NCBI RefSeq assembly: GCF_900099825.1
Contig: NZ_LT629693.1
Location: 2,852,001 to 2,916,000, forward strand
Direction of reading: 5' to 3'
Source of the DNA: Bradyrhizobium ottawaense
GTDB taxonomy: Bacteria; Pseudomonadota; Alphaproteobacteria; Rhizobiales; Xanthobacteraceae
DNA length: 64,000 nt
In this document: one piece after another, positions 34,763-43,180 of the stretch
Layout: every line of letters begins with the position of its first letter
How positions within the stretch are numbered: position 1 is the stretch's first letter
Program-made: the position numbers and the translations under genes
The notes under the pieces: model-generated
Databases searched by the model: none
Seen by the model: the letters and a program-made list of their open reading frames with translations, nothing else
What the model was told of the DNA's origin: nothing

Positions 34763-36604
34763 GTGAGGCCGCGCAGGACCGATTACGGTACGATCATCCT
34801 GCACTGGTTGTTCGTCGCGGCATTCGCCGTGGCGCTGTTCAGCGGCTTGCGCATCGCGACGGAAGCGCCCGACCGAACCTGGATCAATCTGTTCGACGTC
34901 TTGTTGCCGCGCAACAGCGTGTGGACGGCGCACATGCAGGCCGCCGTGGTGCTGGTCGCGTTGACGCTCGCCTACATCGTCTATGTGATCAAGGCCGGCC
35001 TCGGCCGACGCATCCAGCTCGACAGGGTTCGCCTGCGCGGCCTGTTCGGCCGCGGGCAATCGAGACTGAGCGCCGTCAACGCCTGTCTTTACTGGATATT
35101 CTTCGTGACCATGCTGGCGCTGCTCGTCAGCGGCGGCCTGCTCTATTTCGGACTTTACTCCGGCTATGACGTCGCCATGCTGCATTGGGTGGGGACCTGG
35201 GTGATCCTCGCCTTCGCCGTGCTGCATGTGGTCACGCACTACAAGAGCGGCGGTGCGTCGCAGCTCCTGCGCATCTTCCGTCCTGCGCCGCTGCCGGCGC
35301 CGCCGCCGCGGCTCGATGCCGTCGAACTGCTGAACCTGCTGATGGAGCAGCAAGCCGCGCATCCGATTCAACCGCGCGGTGATTTCGGCGCCGACCGAGC
35401 GACAGAAGCCGACCCTGCCCCGCGAGAAAACGCCCGCAAGGCAAGATCGAAAAGCCCGACACTGCAGGCCAATGCGTTCGTCGTCGCCGCCGCCGTGGCG
35501 ATAACAGGTGCTTCGATGATCATGGCCGCCGATCGAATGTCCGTGGATCATCTGCAGATTCACCGGATCACGCCTGCAGAGGCCCCGACGCTGGACGGCG
35601 ACACCTCGGACCGGGCGTGGCGGTCGGTCAAACCGTTCGCGCTGATCACAGGCGAAGGCGGCAATTTCGACGGCAAGGGCGAAAGCCGGATCGAGATTCG
35701 CGCGGTGCAGGACGGCACCTGGGCGTATTTCCTGTTCACATGGGAAGACCCGACGCGCTCGCTGAAACATCTCCCGCTGGTCAAGGAAGCCGATGGATGG
35801 CACCTGCTCCGCACCGGCTACGACATCGGCGACGAGCATGATTACAACGAGGACAAATTCTCGGTGCTGCTGACCACGTCCGATGGCACACTGGCGGGAG
35901 ACCGCACCTTCCACGCCGGACCGCATCCGATTCCGAACGCGCCGGCCACCATGACGGGCCGCGGGCTTCACTTCACGGAATCCGGCTATGTCGACGTCTG
36001 GCAGTGGAAGGCGACCAGCGGCGGCCCGACCGGCTGGATGGACGACGCCCATATCGGACCGCCGGTGGATCCGACGCCGATGCAGGCGGCCAACATCATT
36101 CCCTACAGAGGCGGCTTCGCCCCGGACCCCGGCACGGTCAACTACCGGGACAATTTCACGGTCGTTGCCGACACGGCGGACGGCACCACGCGCAGCCGCC
36201 TGATCGCGCCGCTTCGCCTGCCCAGGGATGTCGCGGCGATGGCGGCAGCGATGGGAAATATCGACCTCGACCCCAATCACGGCGAGAGCGAAGGCGCACG
36301 CTGGTTCATGACCGAAGCGGAAACCGTTCCCTATTCCGCAGATGCCGACGCCCAGCTTCCGATCGGCACGGTGATCCCCGGCGTCATCGTGGACGGCGAG
36401 TTCTCCGGCGACCGCGCCGACATCCGATGCGCGGCGCGCTGGGCTTCCGGCCATTGGGCGCTCGAAGTCGCGCGCCGGCTCGATACCGGCAGCGAATATG
36501 ACGTACCGATCCGAAGCGGCGTCTTCATGCGGGTCGCGGCCTTCGATCACAGCCAGATCCGGCATACGCGCCACGTCCGGCCAATCCGTATTGAGGTGGA
36601 ATGA
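34763..36604 (+). CDS. Cytochrome b561-like membrane domain fused to an ethylbenzene-dehydrogenase-type haem domain
   Basis: A 613-residue fusion. Residues about 1-205 form a four-helix cytochrome b: TDYGTIILHWLFVAAFAVALFSG, HMQAAVVLVALTLAYIVYV, LYWIFFVTMLALLVSG and LHWVGTWVILAFAVLHVVTHY supply the paired His haem ligands. A cytoplasmic linker and a further membrane segment (about 256-275) lead to a periplasmic domain (about 285-613) of the EB_dh/cytochrome c-552 type that binds one b-haem (APTLDGDTSDRAWRSVKPF, WEDPTRS, DEHDYNEDKFSVLL). The GTG at 34763 is chosen because upstream residues are not family-like. It overlaps the ferredoxin-reductase gene by four bases, so electrons probably pass NAD(P)H, reductase, b561, haem domain. 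Confidence 0.82.
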   Translation: MRPRRTDYGTIILHWLFVAAFAVALFSGLRIATEAPDRTWINLFDVLLPRNSVWTAHMQAAVVLVALTLAYIVYVIKAGLGRRIQLDRVRLRGLFGRGQSRLSAVNACLYWIFFVTMLALLVSGGLLYFGLYSGYDVAMLHWVGTWVILAFAVLHVVTHYKSGGASQLLRIFRPAPLPAPPPRLDAVELLNLLMEQQAAHPIQPRGDFGADRATEADPAPRENARKARSKSPTLQANAFVVAAAVAITGASMIMAADRMSVDHLQIHRITPAEAPTLDGDTSDRAWRSVKPFALITGEGGNFDGKGESRIEIRAVQDGTWAYFLFTWEDPTRSLKHLPLVKEADGWHLLRTGYDIGDEHDYNEDKFSVLLTTSDGTLAGDRTFHAGPHPIPNAPATMTGRGLHFTESGYVDVWQWKATSGGPTGWMDDAHIGPPVDPTPMQAANIIPYRGGFAPDPGTVNYRDNFTVVADTADGTTRSRLIAPLRLPRDVAAMAAAMGNIDLDPNHGESEGARWFMTEAETVPYSADADAQLPIGTVIPGVIVDGEFSGDRADIRCAARWASGHWALEVARRLDTGSEYDVPIRSGVFMRVAAFDHSQIRHTRHVRPIRIEVE

Positions 36605-37695
36605 TGCGAAAGATCTGCAAGGTAACGGTCAACGACGAGCCTTATCTGGCGAACTGCGGCGAACTGCTACTGGACTGGGCCTTGATGAACGGCGTCGATC
36701 TTCCGCACGACTGCCGCGCCGGCGTCTGCGGCAGTTGCCGCGTGCGCCTGGTCGGCGGCGCGGTGTTCGGCGGCCACACGCCGGGCGACGAGATGATCCA
36801 CGCCTGCCAGGCGCGGATCGCCTCCGACCTCGCGATCGCGACTGAGGCCACACCCGATCCCGTCGCACTGGCGGCGGACGTGGCAGGGATCGTCCGATTA
36901 GCGCCTGACGTGATGGGCGTGGATGTGGAATTGCCGAAACCGCTCGACTACCTCCCCGGCCAATATTGCAAGCTGCAGTTTCGCGGCCTGCCGGCGAGAT
37001 CCTATAGCCCGACCTATCCGCTGGAAGGCCGTTCGGACGATCGCTTGCTGCACTTTCACGTCCGTGTCCTGTCCGACGGGATGGTGTCCCCGGCGCTAGG
37101 CCGCACCATCCGCGCCGGGCACCGCGTCAAGCTGACGGGCCCTTACGGAAGCGCGTTTTTCCGGGAAGGTCACCCCGGCCGTATTGTCCTCGTTGCCAGC
37201 GGCACCGGTTTCGCCCCGATGTGGTCGGTGGCGGTCGCGGCGATCATGGAACGGCCGCAACGCGAACTGGTCTTCATCGTGGCGGCGCGGAACATCCGGT
37301 CGCTTTACATGCACGCCGCGCTGTGCCGGCTGGCACTGTTTCCGAACGTCACCATCATTCCCCTGGTGTCGGAGCCGCAAAGCGTTTCGCACGCCGTGCG
37401 CAGCGGCAGACCGACCGAGCATTTGCCACAACTATCACCCGACGACGTCGTCTACACCGCGGGCGCGCCTGCGATGACCGACAGCGTGGCGCGGATAGCG
37501 CAAGCCGCGCGCGCCCGCTGTTACACCGATCCCTTTGTTGCGGACGCCAGCCTTTCCGGCCAGACCAGCCTGATGACGCGCTTCGCCGGCTGGCTCAACC
37601 AGCCACGCGCCAAGCCGCTCACGCCGATCACGCCGCAGCGCCAGCACGGAACGGCGCCGGGAACTCGGCACGCATCGGCTGTCGGGGCGCGCTAA
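36601..37695 (+). CDS. 2Fe-2S ferredoxin/FNR-type flavin oxidoreductase
   Basis: A 364-residue reductase. The N-terminal plant-type ferredoxin domain has CRAGVCGSCRVRLVGG with a final Cys in HACQARI (2Fe-2S ligands). The FAD-binding barrel has ARSYSPTYPL (RxYS motif) and the NAD(P)H domain has VASGTGFAPMWSV and the near-terminal YTAGAPAMTD. It resembles reductase components of aromatic oxygenases and phenol hydroxylase P5. The C-terminal 30 residues are Pro/Arg/Thr-rich and atypical. Its ATG overlaps the stop of the cytochrome fusion gene, so it is probably that protein's cytoplasmic electron donor. Confidence 0.85.
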   Translation: MMRKICKVTVNDEPYLANCGELLLDWALMNGVDLPHDCRAGVCGSCRVRLVGGAVFGGHTPGDEMIHACQARIASDLAIATEATPDPVALAADVAGIVRLAPDVMGVDVELPKPLDYLPGQYCKLQFRGLPARSYSPTYPLEGRSDDRLLHFHVRVLSDGMVSPALGRTIRAGHRVKLTGPYGSAFFREGHPGRIVLVASGTGFAPMWSVAVAAIMERPQRELVFIVAARNIRSLYMHAALCRLALFPNVTIIPLVSEPQSVSHAVRSGRPTEHLPQLSPDDVVYTAGAPAMTDSVARIAQAARARCYTDPFVADASLSGQTSLMTRFAGWLNQPRAKPLTPITPQRQHGTAPGTRHASAVGAR

Positions 37696-37838
37696 CGCCC
37701 AGCCGCTGTCATTCCGCCGCGGCCAGCAGCCTCTTGCATCTCGTTCCCGCGATCACCGACAACACCGCCTGTCGCGCGGAGGCGTCCAGCTTTGGGTATT
37801 CATCAAGCGTGCCGGTCTGCGGGGCGAAAGAAGGCCAA

Positions 37839-38849
37839 CTAGCTAAAGATGAAATCTTCGTCCCGATTCTTCGGCATGCCGACCCGGATCACATCGAAAT
37901 GGACCGACAGATCGGGCCAATGGCAGGCCAATGCGGAATTCAGCCGGGTGACAATGGCCGGATGCCTGATCAGCGGATGCATGTCGGGAGCCAGCAGTAC
38001 GGCTGAAATGCCGGTACAATTCATGATATCGGTCCGAGACACCGCACAGTTCCGCTTCGGCAGCCGGTCTTCAAATCCAAAGCGCCCCTTGAGAGCGTCA
38101 CGCATCAAACTTGAATAGAACAGCAATTCTGAAATGGCGCCGACCTTGCGATTTCCCTGCTTCTTCAATTCGACAAGTACGAGTTCTTTCTTTCGAATTC
38201 CGATCAGGTCGATGGCGCTCTTGCCGCCCGTGAAGATCCGGTTTTCGTCGGCGACGCGTCCCACAAACAGACCTACCGGCCATTGCCGCATGACCTTGTC
38301 CAGCGCCAACGCCTCGCGAAAGGCGTCCGATACTTCCAGCGCCTTTTCAAGATCGGCCTCCGAATGGCGGCCCGACGGGCTGAAAAGCGCGTCAAGATGC
38401 GCCCCCCGTTCGATCACGAGTTTACCCCGATGGTTCAAGGGCTGGTTCAGGAAGAGGTCCGGTCTATCGCCCAGCGCACGAGCCGTCCCGGCGAGCTGGC
38501 GATCAACGGTGATGTGTTCCGGGAAGAGTTCGGCGAAGCGCATCAACCGATAAAGAAACCTTTCGAAGTGTTGCTCCTGGGGGCCTTCGGCCGGCTTCTC
38601 CAACCCCTGCTTCAGCGCGATAGCGACACTCTTCACGTCGCAGTGACACAGGAGCGCCAGAGCCCATGCTTCAAATGCCGCCGCATCGGTCTGCATGTTG
38701 CCGTACAGACCCTTGTTCGTGAGCGTGATCGTAACCTGATCCCGGCTCCCGCAAATTTCCATCTCGCTGTGCCGCGGAAATTGGCACTTGCCGAGATCAC
38801 GGCTGTCTTTCCTTCGAAGTTCTGCCTGCCAGTATTCATTGTCGAGCAT
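37839..38849 (-). CDS. PD-(D/E)XK nuclease-like protein
   Basis: A 336-residue protein of no family I recognise by name. A nuclease-like core is visible: Asp214 (SAIDLIGIRK) and Glu227-x-Lys229 (LVLVELKK) form the D...ExK motif, followed by ISELLFYSSLM, the helix that commonly follows this motif. The N-terminal 200 residues are mixed helical with no known motif. The ATG at 38849 has AGGGG eight bases upstream; a longer frame to 38957 would overlap the neighbour and is less likely. It follows the beta-CASP-like gene by 67 bases on the same strand, so both are probably in one operon. GC content is visibly lower than the flanks. Confidence 0.65.
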   Translation of the reverse strand: MLDNEYWQAELRRKDSRDLGKCQFPRHSEMEICGSRDQVTITLTNKGLYGNMQTDAAAFEAWALALLCHCDVKSVAIALKQGLEKPAEGPQEQHFERFLYRLMRFAELFPEHITVDRQLAGTARALGDRPDLFLNQPLNHRGKLVIERGAHLDALFSPSGRHSEADLEKALEVSDAFREALALDKVMRQWPVGLFVGRVADENRIFTGGKSAIDLIGIRKKELVLVELKKQGNRKVGAISELLFYSSLMRDALKGRFGFEDRLPKRNCAVSRTDIMNCTGISAVLLAPDMHPLIRHPAIVTRLNSALACHWPDLSVHFDVIRVGMPKNRDEDFIFS

Positions 38850-38916
38850 ATAAAAACCCCTGTCATCCCAAACAACGCTTTCGCCCCCTGCCCGAACATC
38901 GCCGCAGTTGCCCGAG

Positions 38917-40170
38917 CTAGACGTTGATCCATTTCCCGTCGTCAACGAGTACGACATTGTCGAAAAGATCCGGAAACCGTTCCCGCTGAAACGTGTGAAT
39001 CGGAATGAGCCGTTTCGGTACGATCGCCGAAGCCAGCCGCTTCAGGTCGCCGGGGCTTGCGTGTCCGGAGGTGTGGATCGTCTCGAACGGGATACCGCGG
39101 CTGTCGCAGTCCGCCTTGAGCGCCTCGCCTGAGCCGCCTGCGCCCAGATAGCCGTCCCACTGGGACCAGAACACCCTGGCGCCCTGCAAGGCCTTAGCCC
39201 GATCAAGATCACGCATCATCCAGCCGCGAAACAGCATGACCGATCGCGAGGCTTGTTGCGCCAGTTGCTCCGGCCACAGTCTGAAGCCGCGATAGCTGTC
39301 GACGAGAGGCGCGATGTTCTTCTTCAGCAACTGCACGCGCTGGCTCTGGGGAATATAGACGGCCAGATTCGACCAGCCGGGAGCGGGCTTTGGAATGCTG
39401 TCGTGTCCGGTGGCTTTCAGGACCTCCGCCGCATAGGCATCGACGATCAGAGTCCGGCCGGCCTGCTTTGCCGCACGATACACGGTCACCACTCGATCGA
39501 TATTTTGGGCGGAGCAAGCGACGAGGGCCATCCCCTCCGTTGACCTGAAGCGATCGATGAAGCGCTCTTCCAGCGCTTGCTCCGTCAGAAATGCTTGATC
39601 GTCCGCCAGGCGCCCGAGGCTGGAGCCCTCCATCAACATCGTATCGACGTTGCGAGGCGGCGTATTGACGAGCGCTTCGAACAGCTTGCCCTTGCGACCG
39701 TGCGCGCGCAGATCGCCGGAATAGAACAGGCGCTTGCCGTTTGCCTCGACCTCCACGGCATAGGCATCGAATCCGGAGTGATCGACCAGATGCGGCAGGA
39801 TCGCGAAAGGGCCAAGCTGGATTCGTTTTCCGTGCTCCAGATATTGCGCCGCATTCAGCGCGATCGCGTCAGGCACAAAGTCGGCCGCCGCCCGCATGAT
39901 ACTTTCGGTCGCCTTCCCCATAACGACAGGAATCTGGCGGCTGACCTTCGGGACAAGCCCCCAATGGTCCCGGTGTCCGTGCGACAGAACAATCGCGAGC
40001 AGGCTCGGCTTGCCTTCCGCAAGCCCATCGACGTCGGGAAGCGGCGTGGATGCGAGATCGGTGGCATTGAGCGGCAGCCCCAGGTCGAGCAAAATGCGCT
40101 GGCCGGAGCTTTCCAGTTCGACACATGTGCCGCCAATTTCTCGTGTTCCCCGATGAATTCGTAGCTGCAC
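38917..40170 (-). CDS. Beta-CASP-like MBL-fold metallo-hydrolase
   Basis: A 417-residue two-metal hydrolase related to the RNase J/CPSF-type beta-CASP group. His64-x-His66-x-Asp68-His69 (SHGHRDHWG) is the metal motif, YSGDLRAHGRKG carries the bridging Asp, and the C-terminal HTSGHASPGDLKRLASAIVPKRLIPIHTF matches beta-CASP motifs B and C. It is shorter than RNase J (about 550 residues), lacking its C-terminal domain. The start is GTG at 40170 with AAGGA six bases upstream; an ATG 21 codons earlier lacks a ribosome site. Operon with the nuclease-like gene suggests nucleic-acid processing or defence. Confidence 0.75.
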   Translation of the reverse strand: MQLRIHRGTREIGGTCVELESSGQRILLDLGLPLNATDLASTPLPDVDGLAEGKPSLLAIVLSHGHRDHWGLVPKVSRQIPVVMGKATESIMRAAADFVPDAIALNAAQYLEHGKRIQLGPFAILPHLVDHSGFDAYAVEVEANGKRLFYSGDLRAHGRKGKLFEALVNTPPRNVDTMLMEGSSLGRLADDQAFLTEQALEERFIDRFRSTEGMALVACSAQNIDRVVTVYRAAKQAGRTLIVDAYAAEVLKATGHDSIPKPAPGWSNLAVYIPQSQRVQLLKKNIAPLVDSYRGFRLWPEQLAQQASRSVMLFRGWMMRDLDRAKALQGARVFWSQWDGYLGAGGSGEALKADCDSRGIPFETIHTSGHASPGDLKRLASAIVPKRLIPIHTFQRERFPDLFDNVVLVDDGKWINV

Positions 40171-40421
40171 CCAATGTCCTTTTAGATCGCGCCGGAAGCC
40201 GAACACGGTATTGCGGTGATACCATCCAGACAAGTCGCGAGCTCGGCCGGCGCCGATTCGACAACATGATTTTGGCGACGTGGCTTACCGATGCGCTACC
40301 TTGCTGGATTCAAACGAGGCCCGGAGAAATTTACACGTTATGGAATATTTCGAAAAAATATTTATCTGGTACCGGACCTCCTGGCCGTGTCATCTGCCGC
40401 ACCGCGCAATGGATTTGCTTC

Positions 40422-41135
40422 ATGAATGGCTCGATCGTCTTTGCAATTGGCGATATTCACGGGTGTTTTGACAAACTGAAAACGCTGTTGGCGGTCTGCG
40501 ATCTGGTCGGCGACGGACGAGACGCTCGCTTTGTGCTGATCGGGGACTATATCGATCGGGGCCCCGACTCCAGAAAGGTCATAGACTTTTTAATCCGGAA
40601 GCAGGTTCCCGAACCGGATCGCTTCATCTGCCTTCGGGGCAACCACGAGGACATGCTGATCGCAAGCGCCCACAGCGATCGCACCGACCGGGATCTCATG
40701 AATTGGTGGGCAAATGGCGGCGAACAGACTCTCGATAGCTACGGTGTCAATGATCCGAGCGCCCTTCCTGCCGATCACCTCGCCTGGATCAAGGCACTGC
40801 CGGTGCAATTCAGCGATTTGAACAGGCTGTACGTACACGCAGGCATTCGACCGGGACTGCCGCTCGCGGAGCAATCCGAGAGAGATCTGCTTTGCATACG
40901 TGAGCCGTTTCTTTCGTCTGACGCCAGCCATGGTTCGTTCGTCGTGCACGGCCATACTCCCACAAAGTCGAGACTTCCGGACCTGCGTCCGAACCGGCTC
41001 AACCTGGATACCGGCGCCTGCTTCGGCGGCCCGCTGACAGCGGCGATGTTCACGGCTGATAGACTGCTGCCCGCCCTGTTTGTGAACAGTGATGGAAATG
41101 TCTGGCGCCCCGCATCCGTGCCCAGCACGATCTAA
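40422..41135 (+). CDS. PPP-family metallophosphatase (PrpA/PphA-like)
   Basis: A 237-residue calcineurin-like phosphatase. All core motifs are present: GDIHG (10-14), GDYIDRGPDS (41-50), RGNHE (72-76), the metal His in YVHAG, and VHGHTP. Length and motifs match bacterial serine/threonine phosphatases of the PrpA type or diadenosine tetraphosphatases. The ATG at 40422 gives the family start (SIVFAIGDIHG). It is divergent from the beta-CASP-like gene; a functional link is not shown. Confidence 0.85.
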   Translation: MNGSIVFAIGDIHGCFDKLKTLLAVCDLVGDGRDARFVLIGDYIDRGPDSRKVIDFLIRKQVPEPDRFICLRGNHEDMLIASAHSDRTDRDLMNWWANGGEQTLDSYGVNDPSALPADHLAWIKALPVQFSDLNRLYVHAGIRPGLPLAEQSERDLLCIREPFLSSDASHGSFVVHGHTPTKSRLPDLRPNRLNLDTGACFGGPLTAAMFTADRLLPALFVNSDGNVWRPASVPSTI

Positions 41136-41180
41136 CCGATCAAACCCAGGCCGGACTCCCGGCGAGGTTGAAGAAGAGGC

Positions 41181-41993
41181 TCACGCCTGATCGGAAATCG
41201 TCGCGAGGTATCGCCGGACCGACATCTCGAAGGCAGCCTTCGCATCGCTGCCGATGTTTCTTCCCCACCACGCGCCATAGATGCGATCGAACGTGAGCGG
41301 CGCGACCGCGTGCGCAATTCGCTGCACCGCCGCCGCGTTGAGGGGAATGTAGTTCGGGTAGCTATACATGAAGCTCAGGGAGCGGCGATCCATCGCCACC
41401 ATCGCGACATCGCCGGTGAGCAGCGCGCCCTGCCCTGCCGCGCCCGCGCGCCAATGAAGGATGGTGCCGCCGGCAAAATGGCCGCCGGTCCGCACCAGCA
41501 GGATGTCGTCCGACAGCCGGTGGCTATCGCCACTCCACGGCACGATGGCGGGATGCGACCGCGTGACAAAGCCGCGATCGTCGCCATGCAGATAAACCGG
41601 CACGCCGCCGAACGCCTCGCTCCAGTCGGCGACCGCGCCATAATAATGCGGGTGCGAAATCGCAATCGCCTTCAGGCCACCCAGCGAGCGGACATACTCC
41701 ACGGCTTCCGGCGTGACGAGCGGCACGCAATCCCACATCACGCAGCCGTCGGCCTCGGGCACCAGCAGCGCACGTTGCCCGATCGCAAAGCCCGGCTCGA
41801 CGCCGATACCGGGAATGCCGAGATCGTCGCGCCACACCAGCCGGTGACTTTTCGCGAATTGTTCGCGCGAGAGCCATGTCTGGCCCTTCCAGTTCACATA
41901 TTGCCGCTCGTCCTCGCAGACCAAACACGCCGCCGGCGGCACGTCGCTGTCGGGAAACTGGGCACCACATTGTTCGCAGGTCCAGAACGGCAT
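41181..41993 (-). CDS. MBL-fold hydrolase with N-terminal zinc ribbon
   Basis: A 270-residue MBL-fold protein. Residues 5-25 hold a rubredoxin/zinc-ribbon pair (CEQCG ... CLVC). The MBL signature is SHPHYYG, in which the usual second HxxDH pair is replaced, so metal site 2 is incomplete. GHFAGGTILHW and LTGDVAM supply later ligands. Members may hydrolyse small esters or thioesters, but activity here is uncertain. The ATG at 41993 has GGGAG eight bases upstream. Confidence 0.75.
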   Translation of the reverse strand: MPFWTCEQCGAQFPDSDVPPAACLVCEDERQYVNWKGQTWLSREQFAKSHRLVWRDDLGIPGIGVEPGFAIGQRALLVPEADGCVMWDCVPLVTPEAVEYVRSLGGLKAIAISHPHYYGAVADWSEAFGGVPVYLHGDDRGFVTRSHPAIVPWSGDSHRLSDDILLVRTGGHFAGGTILHWRAGAAGQGALLTGDVAMVAMDRRSLSFMYSYPNYIPLNAAAVQRIAHAVAPLTFDRIYGAWWGRNIGSDAKAAFEMSVRRYLATISDQA

Positions 41994-42033
41994 CGGCGTC
42001 ACTCCCACCGGAGCGAACAGTTAGCGCAAAACG

Positions 42034-42061
42034 AAAAGGCCCGCCAAGGGCGGGCGGTTTT
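42034..42061 (-). terminator. GC-rich hairpin terminator at the left edge of the island-like segment
   Basis: GCCCGCC-AAG-GGCGGGC stem flanked by AAAA on the left and TTTT on the right, so it can work in both directions. It lies 40 bases upstream of the MBL gene start and 18 bases before the copied tRNA 3' end. It may once have been the terminator of the tRNA gene. Confidence 0.6.
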
Positions 42062-42078
42062 GCTGATGTCGTCATCAG

Positions 42079-42092
42079 TTTGGTTGCGGGGA
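42079..42092. repeat. Copy of the initiator tRNA 3' end (possible attachment site)
   Basis: TTTGGTTGCGGGGA is identical to 46182-46195, which is the 3' end of the initiator tRNA gene plus two downstream bases. Orientation is the same, giving direct repeats 4.1 kb apart. This is the pattern left by site-specific integration at a tRNA 3' end, though 14 bases is short. Confidence 0.55.
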
Positions 42093-42117
42093 GGCGCAAC
42101 CACCGATACCGACATTC

Positions 42118-42686
42118 GCTGGTGGCGGCCATTTGTGGAGCGTTTGTTCCGAGCCAAACAGCAATCCTGGTCCACAATGAGCCAATTTACCCGCCAACAC
42201 AATTGGCCGATCGGGCTCGCCAAGGTCCGGGGCGCCGTTGTGGTGCTTCTCCACAGCACCGCGCCGCAAAGTCCGCTGTCGTTCGAGCGAGCTGGATACA
42301 ATCGGACCTATCCGCTCATACCCAGCGCGCTCGGGCAGGCCTACCTGGCCTTCTGCCCTGCGGAGGAACGACGGCGTTTGATCCGGGAGTTGCTTCCTGA
42401 AGCGGAGCTCGCCGTTTTGGGTATGCGCGACGCCCGAGCGCTCGAGGCGCATCTCGCCGTGGTTCGGCGCCGTGGCTACGCCGTGACATTGTCGCCCCGC
42501 CCCTTCAAGGTGCTTGGGCTCGCGGTTCCCGTGCGGCAGGGCCGCCAGGTGATCGCGTGTCTCGTGATGCGTTTTCCTCGATCGGTCATGACGCACGAAC
42601 AGGCGGCCGATCGTTACCTTGGACCACTCAACACAACTGCGCGTACCATTGTTGCAGCGCTCGCAGCGCAGGACAGCGCAAGTTGA
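42118..42686 (+). pseudogene. 5'-truncated IclR-family regulator
   Basis: About 190 residues of an IclR effector-binding domain: QHNWPIGLAKVRGAVVVLLHSTAPQSPLSFERAGYNRTYPLIPSALGQAYLAFCPAEERRRLI is typical of the family, and the end AADRYLGPLNTTARTIVAAL is its normal C-terminus. The N-terminal winged-helix DNA-binding domain (about 80 residues) is missing. The frame upstream reads straight into the copied tRNA end at 42079-42092. The gene therefore seems to have been cut at the island boundary and should not bind DNA. The exact start of homology is uncertain. Confidence 0.65.
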
Positions 42687-42903
42687 TCGCTGCGATAATC
42701 GATGTGACGGCTGTTAGCGCCTGGCCAACGTCAGTGTTTTTCCGGATGTCCGCTCAGTCCGGAACACGCTGCACTCGACGAACGGCTCATGTAAACTCGC
42801 GGCCGCTCCTTGATTCAGGCATCGCGCAAGACGGTTTTCGACGCCGCATTGCTGCTGAAGCGTCCTGCTGTCTTTGAGATTCTCCGCCCTGACGGCATGT
42901 GAG

Positions 42904-42930
42904 TTTGGTTGCAGGGGATTTGAACCTGCG
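42904..42930 (-). repeat. Degenerate tRNA 3'-end remnant
   Basis: TTTGGTTGCAGGGGATTTGAAC and on to CTGCG resembles the initiator tRNA end at 46182-46210 (CCA, acceptor strand, T-loop GGATTTGAACC) with about four bases deleted in the T-stem and one substitution. There is no matching 5' half, so it is not a tRNA gene. It may be an old attachment site. Confidence 0.55.
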
Positions 42931-43123
42931 AGCTAAGTTACTGATGTTGTTGCGGTTGCCTCCCACCGGCCTGGAACAGGTCGGAGCGGCCAGAGCGATG
43001 GCAAGCAGCTGCCCCAAGCGACGACGCAGGTCGTTTGGGCAGCTAGGATTGTCTACTGTATTCTGCTTTGCAACCACGATATTTCATTATTACTGGCAAA
43101 TATCGCACATTGCGCGTGACGAT

Positions 43124-43142
43124 ATTGTATATAGTATACAAT
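43124..43142. promoter_or_regulatory. Palindromic operator upstream of the amidase gene
   Basis: ATTGTATA-TAG-TATACAAT is a perfect inverted repeat with a three-base centre, 38 bases before the amidase start. It resembles operators of GntR/FadR-type regulators (TTGTATACAA-like cores). It also contains TATA-type sequence that could be part of the promoter. The regulator is not identified. Confidence 0.6.
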
Positions 43143-43180
43143 CTAGTGGTATGCCCTCATCAACGCCAGGAGGAAACTGC

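Larger units (their letters stand above)
42687..43180. other. Intergenic region with tRNA remnant and operator
   Basis: About 490 bases without a credible gene. It holds a degenerate tRNA 3' end (42904-42930), AT-rich DNA from about 43065 and a 19-base palindrome (43124-43142), ending in the AGGAGG ribosome site of the amidase gene. AT-rich sequence this strong is unusual in the window and marks a promoter region of foreign character. Confidence 0.6.

Noticed and set aside
34469..36574. 701-codon minus-strand open frame over the cytochrome b561/EB_dh gene
   Set aside because: It is a shadow of the plus-strand gene, which has coherent membrane segments and haem-domain motifs; the antisense product shows none.
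40125..40421. 99-residue N-terminal extension of the phosphatase
   Set aside because: It overlaps the divergent beta-CASP-like gene start and shows no conserved sequence; the family start is at 40422.
42904..42930. Possible second tRNA gene
   Set aside because: Only a T-arm/acceptor 3' end with a deletion is present; no 5' half, D-arm or anticodon arm can be folded.
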